DNA from: Rhodococcus maanshanensis NBRC 100610
Lineage (GTDB): Bacteria > Actinomycetota > Actinomycetes > Mycobacteriales > Mycobacteriaceae
Length of the DNA: 64,000 nucleotides
Assembly (NCBI RefSeq): GCF_001894865.1
Contig: NZ_BCXA01000012.1
Location: 147,233-211,232, forward strand
Reading direction: 5' to 3'
Shown: piece after piece, positions 1 through 9,396 of the stretch
How the letters are laid out: each line of letters begins with the position of its first letter
Position numbering within the stretch: the stretch's first letter is position 1
Made by a program: the position numbers and the translations under genes
Notes under the pieces: model-generated
Told to the model about the DNA's origin: nothing
Database searches by the model: none
Seen by the model: the letters and a program-made list of their open reading frames with translations, nothing else

Positions 1-1
1 C

Positions 2-295
2 ATCCCGGGCTCCACCGGCCGGGTCACCGGGCTCTCGAAGCTCGCGCGACTGGTCGACCTGTACGCGAAGCGTCCGCAGGTGCAGGAGCGGTTGACCAGC
101 CAGATCGCCGACGCGATGGTGCGCAAGCTCGATCCCCGCGGGGTGATCGTCGTGGTGGAGGCCGAGCACCTGTGCATGGCGATGCGCGGCATCAGGAAGC
201 CGGGAGCCAGCACCACCACCTCGGCCGTGCGTGGTCTGCTGCAGTCCAGTGCCGCCTCGCGTGCCGAGGCTCTGGACCTGATCCTGCGCAAGTGA
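2..295 (+). CDS. folE: GTP cyclohydrolase I, C-terminal part (5' end outside window)
   Basis: This is the 3' end of a GTP cyclohydrolase I gene; the reading frame is open from the window edge, codons starting at base 2. The enzyme turns GTP into 7,8-dihydroneopterin triphosphate, the first step of tetrahydrofolate synthesis, in the cytosol. Seen in the residual 97 residues: the family signatures GLSKLARLV and [10 protein letters not shown] followed by MRGIRKPG. The stop overlaps the folP GTG start (GTGA), so it heads the folE-folP-folB-folK operon, the same order as in mycobacteria. Confidence 0.95.
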   Translation: MPGSTGRVTGLSKLARLVDLYAKRPQVQERLTSQIADAMVRKLDPRGVIVVVEAEHLCMAMRGIRKPGASTTTSAVRGLLQSSAASRAEALDLILRK

Positions 296-1140
296 CGGTG
301 CCGATGCCGGGCCGCTGCGTGGTGATGGGTGTCCTCAACGTCACCAGCGACTCGTTCTCGGACGGCGGCCGCTACCTGGACCGGGACGCGGCGATCGAGC
401 ACGGCCTCGCGCTGAGCCGGCTTGGCGTTGACGTCGTGGACGTGGGCGGCGAATCGACCCGGCCCGGCGCTGCGCGGGTGGATCCGGAGGTCGAGGCCGA
501 GCGGATCCGTCCGGTGATCGCTGCCCTTGCGGCCGAGAACATCACGGTCAGTGTCGACACCATGCGCGCCTCGGTGGCTGCGGCCGCGATCGAGGCGGGG
601 GCCACCATCGTCAACGACGTCTCCGGTGGCCGTGCCGATCCGGCGATGGCCGCGGTGATGGCGGACGCGGGCCTGCCCTGGATCCTGATGCACTGGCGCT
701 CGGCGGGCGAGTACGTGCACGCAGGCGGGGTGGAGCACTACGGCGACGTGGTGGCGGAGGTCAGCGAAGAACTGCTCACCCAGGTCGACCTGGCGGTTCG
801 GGCCGGCGTCGATCCGGGCAAGCTGATCCTCGATCCCGGGCTGGGGTTCGCGAAGACCGCCGAACACAACTGGGCGCTGCTCGGCGCGTTGCCGAGGCTC
901 AACGCGCTCGGCTTCCCGGTGTTGATCGGGGCCTCCCGCAAGCGTTTCCTCGGCAGCTTGCTCGCGGATGACCACGGTGACCGCGCCCCCGACGGGCGCG
1001 AGGTCGCAACGGCTGTCGTCTCGGCGCTCGCCGCGCGGGGCGGCGCCTGGGGCGTGCGCGTGCACGACGCGCGGGGATCCCTCGACGCGATCGCCGTGGT
1101 GAACGCGTGGACCGCGGCTGAGGAGAAGCACGATGGCTGA
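292..1140 (+). CDS. folP: Dihydropteroate synthase
   Basis: Condenses 6-hydroxymethyl-dihydropterin pyrophosphate with p-aminobenzoate to give dihydropteroate; it is the sulfonamide target. 282 residues, normal for the family. Near the N-terminus the protein has [14 protein letters not shown], which is the pterin-binding TIM-barrel signature, then [24 protein letters not shown] and GASRKRFLG. The GTG at 292 was chosen because it overlaps the folE stop and gives a product starting just before the signature; an upstream ATG at 172 would add 40 residues read out of frame from folE and is not credible. The 3' end overlaps folB by 8 nt, indicating translational coupling. Confidence 0.96.
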   Translation: MTVPMPGRCVVMGVLNVTSDSFSDGGRYLDRDAAIEHGLALSRLGVDVVDVGGESTRPGAARVDPEVEAERIRPVIAALAAENITVSVDTMRASVAAAAIEAGATIVNDVSGGRADPAMAAVMADAGLPWILMHWRSAGEYVHAGGVEHYGDVVAEVSEELLTQVDLAVRAGVDPGKLILDPGLGFAKTAEHNWALLGALPRLNALGFPVLIGASRKRFLGSLLADDHGDRAPDGREVATAVVSALAARGGAWGVRVHDARGSLDAIAVVNAWTAAEEKHDG

Positions 1141-1507
1141 TCGAATCGAGTTGCGAGGGCTGCGGGTTCGCGGCAATCACGGTGTCTTCGAGCACGAGAA
1201 GCGGGACGGCCAGGACTTCGTCGTCGACATCACGGTGTGGATGGACCTGGCGCCGGCCGCGGCCTCGGACGATCTCGCCGACACCATGCACTACGGGGAG
1301 CTCGCCGAGACGGCCGCCGCGATCGTGGCAGGCCCGTCGCGCGATCTCATCGAGTCGGTGGCCGGGGAGATCGCCGACGCGGTGCTGACCGACGATCGGG
1401 TGAACGCGGTGGAGGTGACGGTCCACAAGCCGTCGGCACCGATCCCGCTGACCTTCGTCGACGTCGCCGTCGTGGCGCGCCGTTCCCGCAAGGGCCTGCG
1501 CGGATGA
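1133..1507 (+). CDS. folB: Dihydroneopterin aldolase
   Basis: Cleaves 7,8-dihydroneopterin to 6-hydroxymethyl-dihydropterin and glycolaldehyde. 124 residues, typical for this small octameric enzyme. Seen: the N-terminal [19 protein letters not shown] segment containing the family's G-x-x-x-x-E region, and the C-terminal [14 protein letters not shown], carrying the conserved lysine-proline stretch. ATG at 1133 lies inside the end of folP, and the stop overlaps the folK start by 4 nt (ATGA). It is the third gene of the folate operon. Confidence 0.95.
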   Translation: MADRIELRGLRVRGNHGVFEHEKRDGQDFVVDITVWMDLAPAAASDDLADTMHYGELAETAAAIVAGPSRDLIESVAGEIADAVLTDDRVNAVEVTVHKPSAPIPLTFVDVAVVARRSRKGLRG

Positions 1508-2010
1508 GTCGCGCGGTGCTCTCCATCGGGTCGAATCTCGGTGACCCGCTCGAGAATCTGCGGTCCGTCGTCGACGCGCTCGGTGATCGCCTTGTCGGGG
1601 TGTCGGGGGTGTACGCCACGGCGCCCTGGGGCGGCGTCGAGCAGCAGGATTTCCTCAACGCGACGCTGATCGTCGACGATCCCGAGTTGGACTGCCACGG
1701 CTGGCTGCGGCTCGGGCAGGAGTTGGAGGCCGCCGCGGACCGGGTGCGCGAACAGCGATGGGGTCCGCGCAGCCTGGACGTCGACGTGGTCGACTGCGAC
1801 GGCCTCGTCAGTGCCGACCCGGAATTGACGTTGCCGCATCCGCGAGCCCACGAGCGGGCGTTCGTGCTCGTCCCGTGGCTGGAGATCGACCCAGATGCCA
1901 CACTGACCGTGCGTGGAGTGAGGGTGCCCGCGCGAGAGCTGCTCGGCTGCCTCGACGCCACCGAGCGTGACGGCGTGCGGCGGACCGATCTCCTGCTGGT
2001 GCGGCCGTGA
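1504..2010 (+). CDS. folK: 2-amino-4-hydroxy-6-hydroxymethyldihydropteridine pyrophosphokinase
   Basis: Pyrophosphorylates 6-hydroxymethyl-dihydropterin with ATP, providing the substrate of FolP. 168 residues. Family features seen: start SIGSNLGDP, central QQDFLNA, then [15 protein letters not shown] (substrate and magnesium-binding aspartates) and [13 protein letters not shown]. The start overlaps the folB stop. A longer frame from 1237 exists but runs antiparallel in meaning through folB and is rejected. Confidence 0.95.
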   Translation: MSRAVLSIGSNLGDPLENLRSVVDALGDRLVGVSGVYATAPWGGVEQQDFLNATLIVDDPELDCHGWLRLGQELEAAADRVREQRWGPRSLDVDVVDCDGLVSADPELTLPHPRAHERAFVLVPWLEIDPDATLTVRGVRVPARELLGCLDATERDGVRRTDLLLVRP

Positions 2011-2023
2011 CGGCGGTGTGTCG

Positions 2024-2494
2024 ATGATGTCGACGACTCGGATCCGGGACCTGCTCGGACTCGCGGCCTTCGCGGCCATCGCGACCTGGCTCCTGGTTCG
2101 CGCCTTCTACGGATCGCTTCCGCCGATCCCGCTGTTCGCGGGCGCCTCGCTCTACCCCGTCGCCGCCATCGAGGTGGGCGTCGCCTTCATGATCCGGTCG
2201 CGGGTCAGGGGGCATCAGCTCGGGCAGGGCCCGCGCCAGCTCCACCCGATCACCGCGGCACGCGCGGTGGCGCTGGCCAAGGCATCGGCGCTGGTGGGGG
2301 CCGCCAGCTCGGGAGTCTGGCTCGGATTGCTCCTGTATCTGCTGCCGCAGCGCTCGACGGTGCAGGCGGCCTCCGACGACACCGCAGGCACCGTTGTCGG
2401 TCTCGTCGCGGGCGTGGCGTTGGTCGCCGCGGCGCTCTGGCTCGAGCACTGCTGTAAGGCCCCGGAGGAACCGCCGGACGAGCCCGCGCTCTAG
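2024..2494 (+). CDS. DUF3180 membrane protein
   Basis: Function unknown. The 156-residue product has four hydrophobic stretches (roughly residues 10-30, 40-58, 85-108 and 120-140) and a short charged tail, so it is an inner-membrane protein. It sits directly after folK with only 13 bp between, in the place occupied by Rv3605c in M. tuberculosis, so it is a conserved member of this operon. An alternative GTG start at 2018 would add two residues. Association with folate genes is by position only. Confidence 0.8.
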   Translation: MMSTTRIRDLLGLAAFAAIATWLLVRAFYGSLPPIPLFAGASLYPVAAIEVGVAFMIRSRVRGHQLGQGPRQLHPITAARAVALAKASALVGAASSGVWLGLLLYLLPQRSTVQAASDDTAGTVVGLVAGVALVAAALWLEHCCKAPEEPPDEPAL

Positions 2495-2501
2495 CGGCGG
2501 C

Positions 2502-4817
2502 TCAGCGGGATTGGCGCTCGACGACCCACGCTGCGATCTGAGCTCGGGAGTTGAAACCCAGCTTCGCCAGCACGTGCTCGACGTGCCCCTGCGCGGTCCG
2601 CTGCGCGATCACCAGCTTGGCGGCGATGGCCTTGTTGGTCAGGCCCTGCGCGACCAGATCGGCGACCTGCAGTTCGCGTGGCGTCAGGGTCGTCGCGGCA
2701 CCGGTCGGTTCCGGGTTCTCCTCGCCGAGGTCCTCCCCGAGCGCGAAGGCGATCGTCTCCTGCGCGGTCCAACGGGCGCCGTCCCGAAACGCCGACTCGA
2801 ACGCCGACTCACCCAGTGCCCGGCGGGTCCGCCGCTCGCACTCCTCGTGGTACGACTCCAGCTTCGGCACGACGGCTCCCGGGCTGCCCACCCGCTGCCA
2901 CATGGTCCGCGCCGCGCCCAGCAGCAGCGCGGCGCGGCGGGCCCGGTCCGTCGCGATGGCGATCCAGGCCTTCGCCTCCACGCACATCGCGGTCGCGAGC
3001 ATGTCGTCGGTCTGCCGGGCGAGCTGCAGGCCCCTCTCGAGCAGCTCATCAGCCCGCCGCGGATCGGTCTTCCACAGCGCCAGCCCGAGGGCACAGACCG
3101 CGTAGGCGCGGTAGACGAATTCGCCGCTGGCCCCGCTGATCGCGAGGGCATGTTCCTGGTACTCGATGGCCCGGGCGGGATCGTCGAGCAGCCCGTATGC
3201 CACGGCGAGCCCGAGCAGGGTCGAGATCTGCCGGATGGGATTGCCTTGCGTGCGGAATACCTCGAGGGCCTCCTCCAGACAGGCCACCGCGCGGGGGACA
3301 TCGCCTGCGAAGGCGGCCAGGTAACCGGCGGCATGCATCACGACCCCACGGACCGCCGGGTCACCGAGATCCTCGGCGAGGCGGAGCGCCTCCTCCGCCT
3401 GTGCCGTCGCGGTCGTGATGTCGCCCTGGTTGCCCGTGAGCAGGCAGTTGGCGCACAGCGCCTTGATCCGATGGGCGGTCGGGACCTCTCCCGGCAGGTC
3501 GAGCGCGCGGTCGAGCCAGTGTCGGCCCTCGCTGAGCAGACCGCGGGAGAGCCAGAACGGGAACATCGCGATGGCGATCCGCATCGCGTGGTCCGCCTCG
3601 CCGGGTTCCTTCGCGCTGAACTCCATGGCCTCGCGCAGGTTCGGTTGCTCCCTGGCGATTCGGACCATCAGTTCCGGCTGCCGGGGACCGATCCACTCGG
3701 AGCGTGCTCCCAGCATCAGCCCCTCGTACCAGTCCCGGTTCCGCCGGAGCAGTGCCTCGAATTCGCCCGCTTCGCGTAGCTTCTCGCGCCCGTACGCGCG
3801 CAGGGTCTCGAGCATCCGGTACCGCACCTCGGAGCCCGCCTCTTCGCGGATCAGGATCGACTTGTCCACCAGCGAGGCCACCACGTCGAGCAGGTCGGGC
3901 GGATCGACCAGGCCGCCTGTACAGACGCCCTCGGCCGAATCCAGCCCGAAGCTGCCCGCAAACACCGCGAGCCTGCGCCACAGCACCTGCTCGGCACGCG
4001 TGCACAGTTCGTGGCTCCAGTCGATGCTCATCCGCAGAGACTGTTGCCGGGTCAGCGAGCCTTGCCTGCTGACGGTCATGTACAGGTCGTTGAGTCCTTC
4101 CAGGATCTCCTCGGCGGGGATGGACCGCATCCGCCTGGCCGCCAATTCGATCGGCAGCGGCAAGCCGTCCAGCCGCCGACAGATCTGCACGATCTGCGCC
4201 AGGTTGTCCTCGGTGAGCGCGAAGCCGGGCAGCGCCGCGGCGGCGCGCTCGGCGAACAGCGCCACCGCCTCGTATTGCGGCACGTTCTGCAGTTCTGGCG
4301 TGGGACCCCGGTCCGGGACCGCCAGTGCGGGCACCCGCAGCACGGCCTCGCCGCCGATGACGAGCGGTTCCCGGCTGGTCGCGAGGATGCGCAGGTCCGG
4401 ACAGGACCGGAGTAGAGAATCCGCGAGCTTCGCGACCGCGTCGATCAGGTGCTCGCAGTTGTCCAGCACCAGCAGCAGGGTGCGGGTGGTCAGGTACTCG
4501 GTGAGCAGGACCAGCGGCGGGTGCGCCGGATGTTCTCGCAGGCCCAACGCGGTGGCGACGGTGTCGGGCACCAGCGCCTCGTCCTGGAGCTCTCCGAACT
4601 CGACGAGCCAAACCCCGTCCTCGAACGCGCGGCGCGAGTCCTCCGCCACCCGCAATGCGAGTCGGGTCTTCCCCACGCCGCCGATCCCGGTCAGCGTCAC
4701 CAATCGGGCGCCGGAGAGCAGCCGCTTGGCCTCGGTGAGTTCGGGTCGACGCCCGACGAAGCTCGTCGGTTCGATGGGTAGGTTCCCGATGGCTCTGGCC
4801 CGCGTGCCGGGCGGCAT
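2502..4817 (-). CDS. LuxR-family transcriptional regulator with NTPase and TPR-like regions
   Basis: A 771-residue one-protein signal-transduction regulator. Seen: P-loop GIGGVGKT at about residues 44-51, a Walker B-like LLVLDNCEHL near 120, a helical repeat-rich middle (about 430-680), and a C-terminal LuxR helix-turn-helix (about 708-771) with TLTPRELQVADLVAQGLTNK. Such proteins are thought to couple ATP and ligand binding to DNA binding. The frame remains open far upstream to 5915, but similarity to the family starts at ATG 4817. It faces away from the DUF6779 gene with 177 bp between them. The gene interrupts the otherwise mycobacterial gene order, so it is probably a lineage-specific insertion; its targets are unknown. 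Confidence 0.88.
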   Translation of the reverse strand: MPPGTRARAIGNLPIEPTSFVGRRPELTEAKRLLSGARLVTLTGIGGVGKTRLALRVAEDSRRAFEDGVWLVEFGELQDEALVPDTVATALGLREHPAHPPLVLLTEYLTTRTLLLVLDNCEHLIDAVAKLADSLLRSCPDLRILATSREPLVIGGEAVLRVPALAVPDRGPTPELQNVPQYEAVALFAERAAAALPGFALTEDNLAQIVQICRRLDGLPLPIELAARRMRSIPAEEILEGLNDLYMTVSRQGSLTRQQSLRMSIDWSHELCTRAEQVLWRRLAVFAGSFGLDSAEGVCTGGLVDPPDLLDVVASLVDKSILIREEAGSEVRYRMLETLRAYGREKLREAGEFEALLRRNRDWYEGLMLGARSEWIGPRQPELMVRIAREQPNLREAMEFSAKEPGEADHAMRIAIAMFPFWLSRGLLSEGRHWLDRALDLPGEVPTAHRIKALCANCLLTGNQGDITTATAQAEEALRLAEDLGDPAVRGVVMHAAGYLAAFAGDVPRAVACLEEALEVFRTQGNPIRQISTLLGLAVAYGLLDDPARAIEYQEHALAISGASGEFVYRAYAVCALGLALWKTDPRRADELLERGLQLARQTDDMLATAMCVEAKAWIAIATDRARRAALLLGAARTMWQRVGSPGAVVPKLESYHEECERRTRRALGESAFESAFRDGARWTAQETIAFALGEDLGEENPEPTGAATTLTPRELQVADLVAQGLTNKAIAAKLVIAQRTAQGHVEHVLAKLGFNSRAQIAAWVVERQSR

Positions 4818-4981
4818 CACACCGTCCCTCTCGTCTCGTGATCCCTTCTGGCAACGGTACCGTTCGGCCGCGCATCTCCGGGCGGTCTCCGCCCAGGACA
4901 TGCCTCCCGAATCACGCCGGCTCCGCTTCGGCCGGACACGGGCCCGGCCCGTTGTGACGGCGGGTGGTCGGTGCGGACGGC

Positions 4982-4987
4982 TATCCT
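4982..4987 (+). promoter_or_regulatory. -10 box of a leaderless promoter
   Basis: TATCCT ends exactly 7 nt before the ATG at 4995, so transcription should begin on the start codon. No Shine-Dalgarno sequence is visible, which agrees with leaderless translation. Confidence 0.6.
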
Positions 4988-4994
4988 CGGCTGC

Positions 4995-6011
4995 ATGACT
5001 GTTTCTGGTCGCGCGGCCTCGCTTCGGCGGTACAAGCGCAGCACGAGCCAGATGTTCGTCGCCGCGCTGGTGGCACTGGCGGTGATCGCGAGCCTGTTCA
5101 TGATCTTCAGCAACAGCGTCCAGTTGCTGCGTGTCGGCCTGGTCGTCGCCCTGTGGGCGGCGGTCATCGCGGCGATCGCGATGACGAAGTACCGCCGCGA
5201 ATCCGCCGCCGACAAGGCGAAGGTGCGCGATCTGCAGACCGTGTACGAGTTGCAGCTCGAGCGCGAGATCACCGCGAGGCGTGAGTACGAGATGGGCGTC
5301 GAGGCCAAGGTCCGCAGCGAGGCGGATCTCGATGTCTCCGAGATCGCGGCCCTGCGGGCGGAGCTGGCGGCGCTTCGCGGCAGCCTCGAGGTGTTGTTCG
5401 AGGGCAGGCTGCCCGTCGACCGGGTCGCGCTGCAGGCCGACGCCACCCGGATCCCGGAGCTGGCGAGCGCGGCGCGGCCGAAGACGTTCACCCCCGACCC
5501 CGCCTACTCGGCCGCCCCAGGCGCGGGGCCGACGTTCGCCACTCCGGACGACGACCCGGTCACCGCCGAGGTCATGGTTGTCGGGGAGCCCGAGACCGAA
5601 CCGGAGCCCGCCGTTCCGGCAGCGGCATTCCCCATTCCGAGGCAGGTGCCCCCGCCGCGCCCGGCCAGGCAGCCCGCGGCCACGCAGCCGCCGCCCGAGC
5701 CGGTGCCGCCGATCCCGGTTCCCGAGCCGGTGCCGCCGACCCCTGACCCCGCACCGCTGCCCGAACCCGAGCCCGTCCCGGTGCCCGAGCCGGGGCCGAC
5801 GCCCCAGTCCGCGCCCACGGACGAGGTCTCGTCCCGCAGGGCTCGGCGGCGTGCCGCCGAGCCGGAGCCCGCGGCCGAGGCCGATGGTGAGCCTGCCGTT
5901 CCGGTTGGCGCGCACTCGAAGGGGCTCTCGGTGGCCGAGATCATGGCGAACATGAAGAGCGCGGAGGCCGAGACGGACGAGCCGAGGTCCGGTCGCCGCC
6001 GCCGCGACTGA
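4995..6011 (+). CDS. DUF6779 membrane protein with proline-rich tail
   Basis: Function unknown. 338 residues: two hydrophobic segments (about residues 19-41 and 46-66), an alpha-helical, charged, possibly coiled-coil segment (about 70-140), then a long disordered Pro/Glu/Ala-rich region and a basic C-terminus. It corresponds in position to Rv3604c, an Ala/Arg/Pro-rich transmembrane protein next to the pantothenate genes. The start ATG is supported by a TATCCT box 7 nt upstream. The PEPVP-type repeats are low complexity and should not be over-interpreted. Confidence 0.78.
   Translation: MTVSGRAASLRRYKRSTSQMFVAALVALAVIASLFMIFSNSVQLLRVGLVVALWAAVIAAIAMTKYRRESAADKAKVRDLQTVYELQLEREITARREYEMGVEAKVRSEADLDVSEIAALRAELAALRGSLEVLFEGRLPVDRVALQADATRIPELASAARPKTFTPDPAYSAAPGAGPTFATPDDDPVTAEVMVVGEPETEPEPAVPAAAFPIPRQVPPPRPARQPAATQPPPEPVPPIPVPEPVPPTPDPAPLPEPEPVPVPEPGPTPQSAPTDEVSSRRARRRAAEPEPAAEADGEPAVPVGAHSKGLSVAEIMANMKSAEAETDEPRSGRRRRD
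5693..5808 (+). repeat. Pro/Glu low-complexity coding repeat
   Basis: Imperfect short repeats of the cgagccggtgcc type encode alternating PEPVP/PIPVPEP units inside the DUF6779 gene. A likely disordered, surface-exposed linker and a site prone to length variation. Confidence 0.6.
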
Positions 6012-6130
6012 GCCGGGGCGTGCTTTAGATCACTCTGTTCCGCCATGGCGGCCGTCCCGGCGCTGCGGCTATCCTCGCTGTGAACGTCTGGTACCCGCCC
6101 TGCGGGACTGGAACGAACGAGAGGACAACG

Positions 6131-7057
6131 GTGACCTCCTCCGAGATCACTCAAGACCCCGCGCCCGCACGATTGACCATCGGAATCGTCTCGGCGGGAC
6201 GCGTGGGAACGGCGATCGGTGCCGCGCTCGAGCGCGTCGGCCACATCGTCGTCGCCTGTTCCGCGGTATCCGATGCGTCGATTCGCAGGGCCGAGACCAG
6301 GCTCCCCGAGACCGAGATCCTGCCCGCCGCCGAGGTGGCGTCGCGTTGCGAGTTGTTGCTGCTCGCCGTCCCGGACGATGAGCTCGCTGGCCTGGTCGGC
6401 GGCCTGGCGGCAACCGGTTCGGTCAAGCCCGGCACCCTCGTCGTGCACACCTCGGGCGCCAACGGCATCGGTGTGCTCGCGCCGCTGACCGCCCTCGGTG
6501 CGCTGCCGATGGCGATCCATCCCGCAATGACCTTCACCGGGCACGACGAGGACACCGCTCGGTTGTCCTCCGCGTGTTTCGGCATCACCGCGGCGGACGA
6601 GATCGGCTACGCGATCGCGCAGTCGCTTGTCCTCGAGATCGGCGGGGAGCCCGTCCGGGTCCGCGAAGAGGCCCGTCCGCTTTACCACGCGGCGCTCGCG
6701 CACGGCAGCAATCACCTGGTCACCCTGGTCGTGGACGCCGTTGCCGCGCTCCGCGTCGCGCTCGCGGGCGAGGAACTCCTCGGCCAGCAGCTCATCGACG
6801 ACCAGCCCAACGGGGTGGCCGAGCGGGTGCTGGGCCCGTTGCTGTCCGCCGCCCTCGACAACGCGCTCAGGCGCGGTCCTGCGGCACTGACGGGGCCGGT
6901 CGCCCGCGGTGACGCCGCGGCGGTCGCGACCCACCTCCGGGTCCTGCAGGACGTCGACCCCCGGATCGCGGCCGGCTACCGCGCCCTCTCACTTCGGTCC
7001 GCTCAGCGGGCCGGGTCCAAGCCCGAACTCATCGAGATCCTGGAGGGCCGCTCGTGA
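6131..7057 (+). CDS. Rossmann-fold DUF2520 dehydrogenase-like protein
   Basis: 308 residues. N-terminal Rossmann domain with [13 protein letters not shown] dinucleotide-binding loop (about residues 19-31), followed by the all-alpha C-terminal DUF2520 domain, the layout of ketopantoate/6-phosphogluconate-type reductases. GTG 6131 is preceded by GAGAGGA; a -10 box TATCCT at 6070-6075 would give a leader of about 50 nt. Its stop overlaps the panC start (GTGA), so it is co-translated with pantothenate synthesis genes, as Rv3603c is in M. tuberculosis. A reductase role in pantothenate synthesis is suggested by this, not shown. Confidence 0.85.
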   Translation: MTSSEITQDPAPARLTIGIVSAGRVGTAIGAALERVGHIVVACSAVSDASIRRAETRLPETEILPAAEVASRCELLLLAVPDDELAGLVGGLAATGSVKPGTLVVHTSGANGIGVLAPLTALGALPMAIHPAMTFTGHDEDTARLSSACFGITAADEIGYAIAQSLVLEIGGEPVRVREEARPLYHAALAHGSNHLVTLVVDAVAALRVALAGEELLGQQLIDDQPNGVAERVLGPLLSAALDNALRRGPAALTGPVARGDAAAVATHLRVLQDVDPRIAAGYRALSLRSAQRAGSKPELIEILEGRS

Positions 7058-7968
7058 ACGGCTACGCACGCGGTGAACTGACCGTGCACCACGAACCCGC
7101 CGAGCTGACCAAGGTCACCAAGGCGCTGCGCGGCGTCGGACGCCAGGTGGCATTGGTCCCGACCATGGGTGCGCTGCACGCGGGGCACCTGGAGATCGTC
7201 CGTCAGGCCAAGCTCCGTGGCGGCGTGGTGGTGGTGTCGATCTTCGTCAACCCGTTGCAGTTCGGCGCGGGCGAGGATCTCGACGCGTACCCGCGCACTC
7301 TGGACCGGGACCTCGAGCTGCTGCGCGAGGCCGGGGTGGAGTTGGTGTTCGCGCCGTCGGTTGCCGCGATGTACCCGGCAGGCCGGCGCACCATGATCCA
7401 CGCGGGTCCCCTCGGCAGCGAACTCGAAGGGGCGAGCCGCCCGACGCATTTCGCCGGGATGCTGACCGTCGTGAACAAGCTGTTCCAGATCGTCGGACCC
7501 AACCTCGCGTACTTCGGCGAGAAGGACTACCAGCAGCTCACGCTGATCCGGCAGATGGTCCGCGACCTGAACCTGGACGTCGAGGTCTATGGCGTCCCGA
7601 CCGTGCGCGAGCAGGACGGCCTCGCGCTGTCCTCGCGGAACCGATACCTCGACGAGGCCCAGCGCACCGCGGCCGCGACCATCTCCGCCGCACTGGTGGC
7701 GGGCGCGCACGCGGCGGCAGGGGGAGCAGAGGCGATCCTCGCCACCGCCCGTGAGGTGCTGGCGACGACCCCCGAGGTGGACGTCGACTACCTCGAGGTG
7801 CGCGGCGTCGACCTGGGACCGGCGCCCGAGCGCGGGGACGGGCGACTGCTCGTCGCGGCCAAGGTCGGTGGCACCCGATTGATCGACAACGTCGGCGTCG
7901 CCGTCGGCACCGGATTCCTCGAACGGGAAGAGGATTCCCGTACCTCCCAGACGACAGCGGCCGGGTAA
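7054..7968 (+). CDS. panC: Pantothenate synthetase (pantoate-beta-alanine ligase)
   Basis: Joins D-pantoate and beta-alanine using ATP. 304 residues. Seen: [11 protein letters not shown] (the HIGH-like ATP-binding motif, residues about 31-41), [11 protein letters not shown], the [15 protein letters not shown] segment, [10 protein letters not shown] and LSSRNRYL with the KMSKS-like serine-arginine. The GTG start overlaps the preceding DUF2520 stop by 4 nt. panD follows 50 bp later with its own ribosome binding site. Confidence 0.97.
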   Translation: MNGYARGELTVHHEPAELTKVTKALRGVGRQVALVPTMGALHAGHLEIVRQAKLRGGVVVVSIFVNPLQFGAGEDLDAYPRTLDRDLELLREAGVELVFAPSVAAMYPAGRRTMIHAGPLGSELEGASRPTHFAGMLTVVNKLFQIVGPNLAYFGEKDYQQLTLIRQMVRDLNLDVEVYGVPTVREQDGLALSSRNRYLDEAQRTAAATISAALVAGAHAAAGGAEAILATAREVLATTPEVDVDYLEVRGVDLGPAPERGDGRLLVAAKVGGTRLIDNVGVAVGTGFLEREEDSRTSQTTAAG

Positions 7969-8018
7969 GAGCGCCCCTCCACCGACCTGAATTTCCAGCC
8001 AGACCCGAAGGACACAAC

Positions 8019-8459
8019 ATGTTTCGCACCATGATGAAGTCGAAGATCCACCGCGCCACCGTCACCCACGCCGATCTGCACTACGTCGGTTCGGTCACCG
8101 TGGACCAGGACCTGATGGACGCCGCCGACCTGCTCGAGGGTGAGCAGGTGTGCATCGTGGACATCAACAATGGCGCCCGTCTGGAGACGTACGTCATCGC
8201 GGGTGAGCGCGGTTCCGGGGTGATCGGGATCAACGGTGCGGCAGCGCATCTGGTGCACCCCGGCGACCTGGTCATCCTCATCGCCTACGGCGTGATGAAC
8301 GAGCAGGAGGTCCGCGACTACCAGCCGCGCGTGGTCTTCGTCGACGCCGACAACAAGGCCATCGAGCTCGGTGCCGACCCGGCGCACGCCCCCGAGGGGT
8401 CGGGCCTGATCACCCCGCGGATGCTCTCCACCCTCGAAGACGCCTCGGCGCTGGTGTAG
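8019..8459 (+). CDS. panD: Aspartate 1-decarboxylase precursor
   Basis: Makes beta-alanine from aspartate for PanC. It is a pyruvoyl enzyme made as an inactive chain that cuts itself between Gly24 and Ser25; both residues are present at exactly these positions (HYVGS). 146 residues, slightly longer than the E. coli enzyme because of a C-terminal tail, as in mycobacteria. Also seen: K9 and the [12 protein letters not shown] segment. The ATG is preceded by GAAGGA. Confidence 0.96.
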   Translation: MFRTMMKSKIHRATVTHADLHYVGSVTVDQDLMDAADLLEGEQVCIVDINNGARLETYVIAGERGSGVIGINGAAAHLVHPGDLVILIAYGVMNEQEVRDYQPRVVFVDADNKAIELGADPAHAPEGSGLITPRMLSTLEDASALV

Positions 8460-8461
8460 CC

Positions 8462-9277
8462 GTGCTGCTCACCGTCGACGTCCGCAACACCAACATCTCA
8501 CTCGGGTTGTTCACCGGCACGGGCGACCACTCGAAGTTGGTGCGGGACTGGCGGATGCGCACGGATCCGCGGATGACGGCGGACGAGTTGGCCTGGATGC
8601 TGCGGGGCCTGCTCGGGGAGCGAGTGGACCAGATCGTCGGGGTGTCGGCGCTGTCCACAGTCCCGTCGGTGCTGCGGGAACTGCGGGTGATGCTGACCCG
8701 GTACTGGGAGCACGTCCCGCACGTGGTGGTCGAGCCCGGTGTGCGAACCGGGGTGCCGCTGCTGGTCGACAACCCGAAGGAGGTCGGGGCCGACCGGATC
8801 GTCAACAGTCTTGCCGCGCATCACCTTTACGGCGGGCCGTGCATCGTCGTGGACTTCGGGGTCGCGACCTGTGTCGATGTGGTCTCGGCGAAGGGTGAGT
8901 TCCTCGGCGGGGCGATCGCGCCTGGCCTGGAGACCTCGACGGACGCGCTCGCCTCGCACTCGGCTGCGCTGCGGAAGTTCGAGCTGGTGCGCCCGAGGGC
9001 CGTGGTCGGCAAGAACAGCGTCGAGTGCATGCAGGCCGGGGCGATCTTCGGGTTCGCAGGCTTGGTGGACGGTCTGGTGCGCCGGGTGCGCGCCGAGGTG
9101 CCCGCGTTCGCGGGCGACGACGTGAACGTGATCGCAACGGGGGAGAGCGCCCCACTGGTGATGCCGGAGTCGGAGACGATCGCGCACATCGAGAGGGACC
9201 TCGCGCTCGAGGGCCTGCGGATCGTCTATGAGCGCAACCAGGCCCGACGGGCCGCGAAGCACCCACCGGTGGCCTGA
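8462..9277 (+). CDS. coaX: Type III pantothenate kinase
   Basis: Phosphorylates pantothenate, the committed step of CoA synthesis. 271 residues. Seen: N-terminal phosphate loop DVRNTN (residues 6-11), [13 protein letters not shown] in the middle, the [13 protein letters not shown] motif, and [11 protein letters not shown]. It starts with GTG two bases after the panD stop, so it is the last gene of the DUF2520-panC-panD-coaX unit. Confidence 0.95.
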   Translation: MLLTVDVRNTNISLGLFTGTGDHSKLVRDWRMRTDPRMTADELAWMLRGLLGERVDQIVGVSALSTVPSVLRELRVMLTRYWEHVPHVVVEPGVRTGVPLLVDNPKEVGADRIVNSLAAHHLYGGPCIVVDFGVATCVDVVSAKGEFLGGAIAPGLETSTDALASHSAALRKFELVRPRAVVGKNSVECMQAGAIFGFAGLVDGLVRRVRAEVPAFAGDDVNVIATGESAPLVMPESETIAHIERDLALEGLRIVYERNQARRAAKHPPVA

Positions 9278-9296
9278 CCGCCGATGGTCGGAGGGT

Positions 9297-9324
9297 TTGC
9301 CAATTCGGGGTTCTGTGCCACACT
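9297..9324 (+). promoter_or_regulatory. Promoter of the polycysteine leader and cysteine dioxygenase operon
   Basis: -35 TTGCCA at 9297-9302 and -10 CACACT at 9319-9324 with a 16-bp spacer. The -10 box ends 7 nt before the GTG of the leader peptide, so the transcript should begin on that codon. The -10 box deviates from TANNNT in its first base. Confidence 0.55.
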
Positions 9325-9331
9325 GGTTGGC

Positions 9332-9373
9332 GTGAATCGCCGCATGGTTGCTCAGGAGTGTTGTCGAGGCTGA
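9332..9373 (+). CDS. Cysteine-codon leader peptide (13 residues, leaderless)
   Basis: A small open frame, MNRRMVAQECCRG, starting with GTG at the predicted transcription start and holding two adjacent Cys codons (TGT TGT at 9359-9364) two codons before the stop codon. Leaderless short frames with consecutive Cys codons are known in mycobacteria as cysteine-responsive attenuators of sulfur genes. The downstream genes here encode cysteine dioxygenase and a rhodanese, which fits. Too short for standard gene calling. The peptide itself probably has no function. Confidence 0.65.
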   Translation: MNRRMVAQECCRG

Positions 9374-9396
9374 ACGCCGCCTCGACTCGTTGAGGC
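9364..9396 (+). promoter_or_regulatory. Candidate attenuator: two mutually exclusive hairpins
   Basis: GCCTCGA at 9379-9385 can pair with TCGAGGC at 9364-9370, which contains the last base of the Cys codons and precedes the leader stop, or with TTGAGGC at 9390-9396 across a four-base loop (one G-U pair). A ribosome paused on the Cys codons would cover the first arm and change which helix forms. How this reaches the GGAG at 9429-9432 in front of the dioxygenase is not clear from the sequence. Confidence 0.5.

Noticed and set aside
4818..5915. N-terminal extension of the LuxR regulator by 366 codons
   Set aside because: The extension is antisense to the DUF6779 gene, is G/R-rich and lacks homology; the P-loop domain begins right after ATG 4817.
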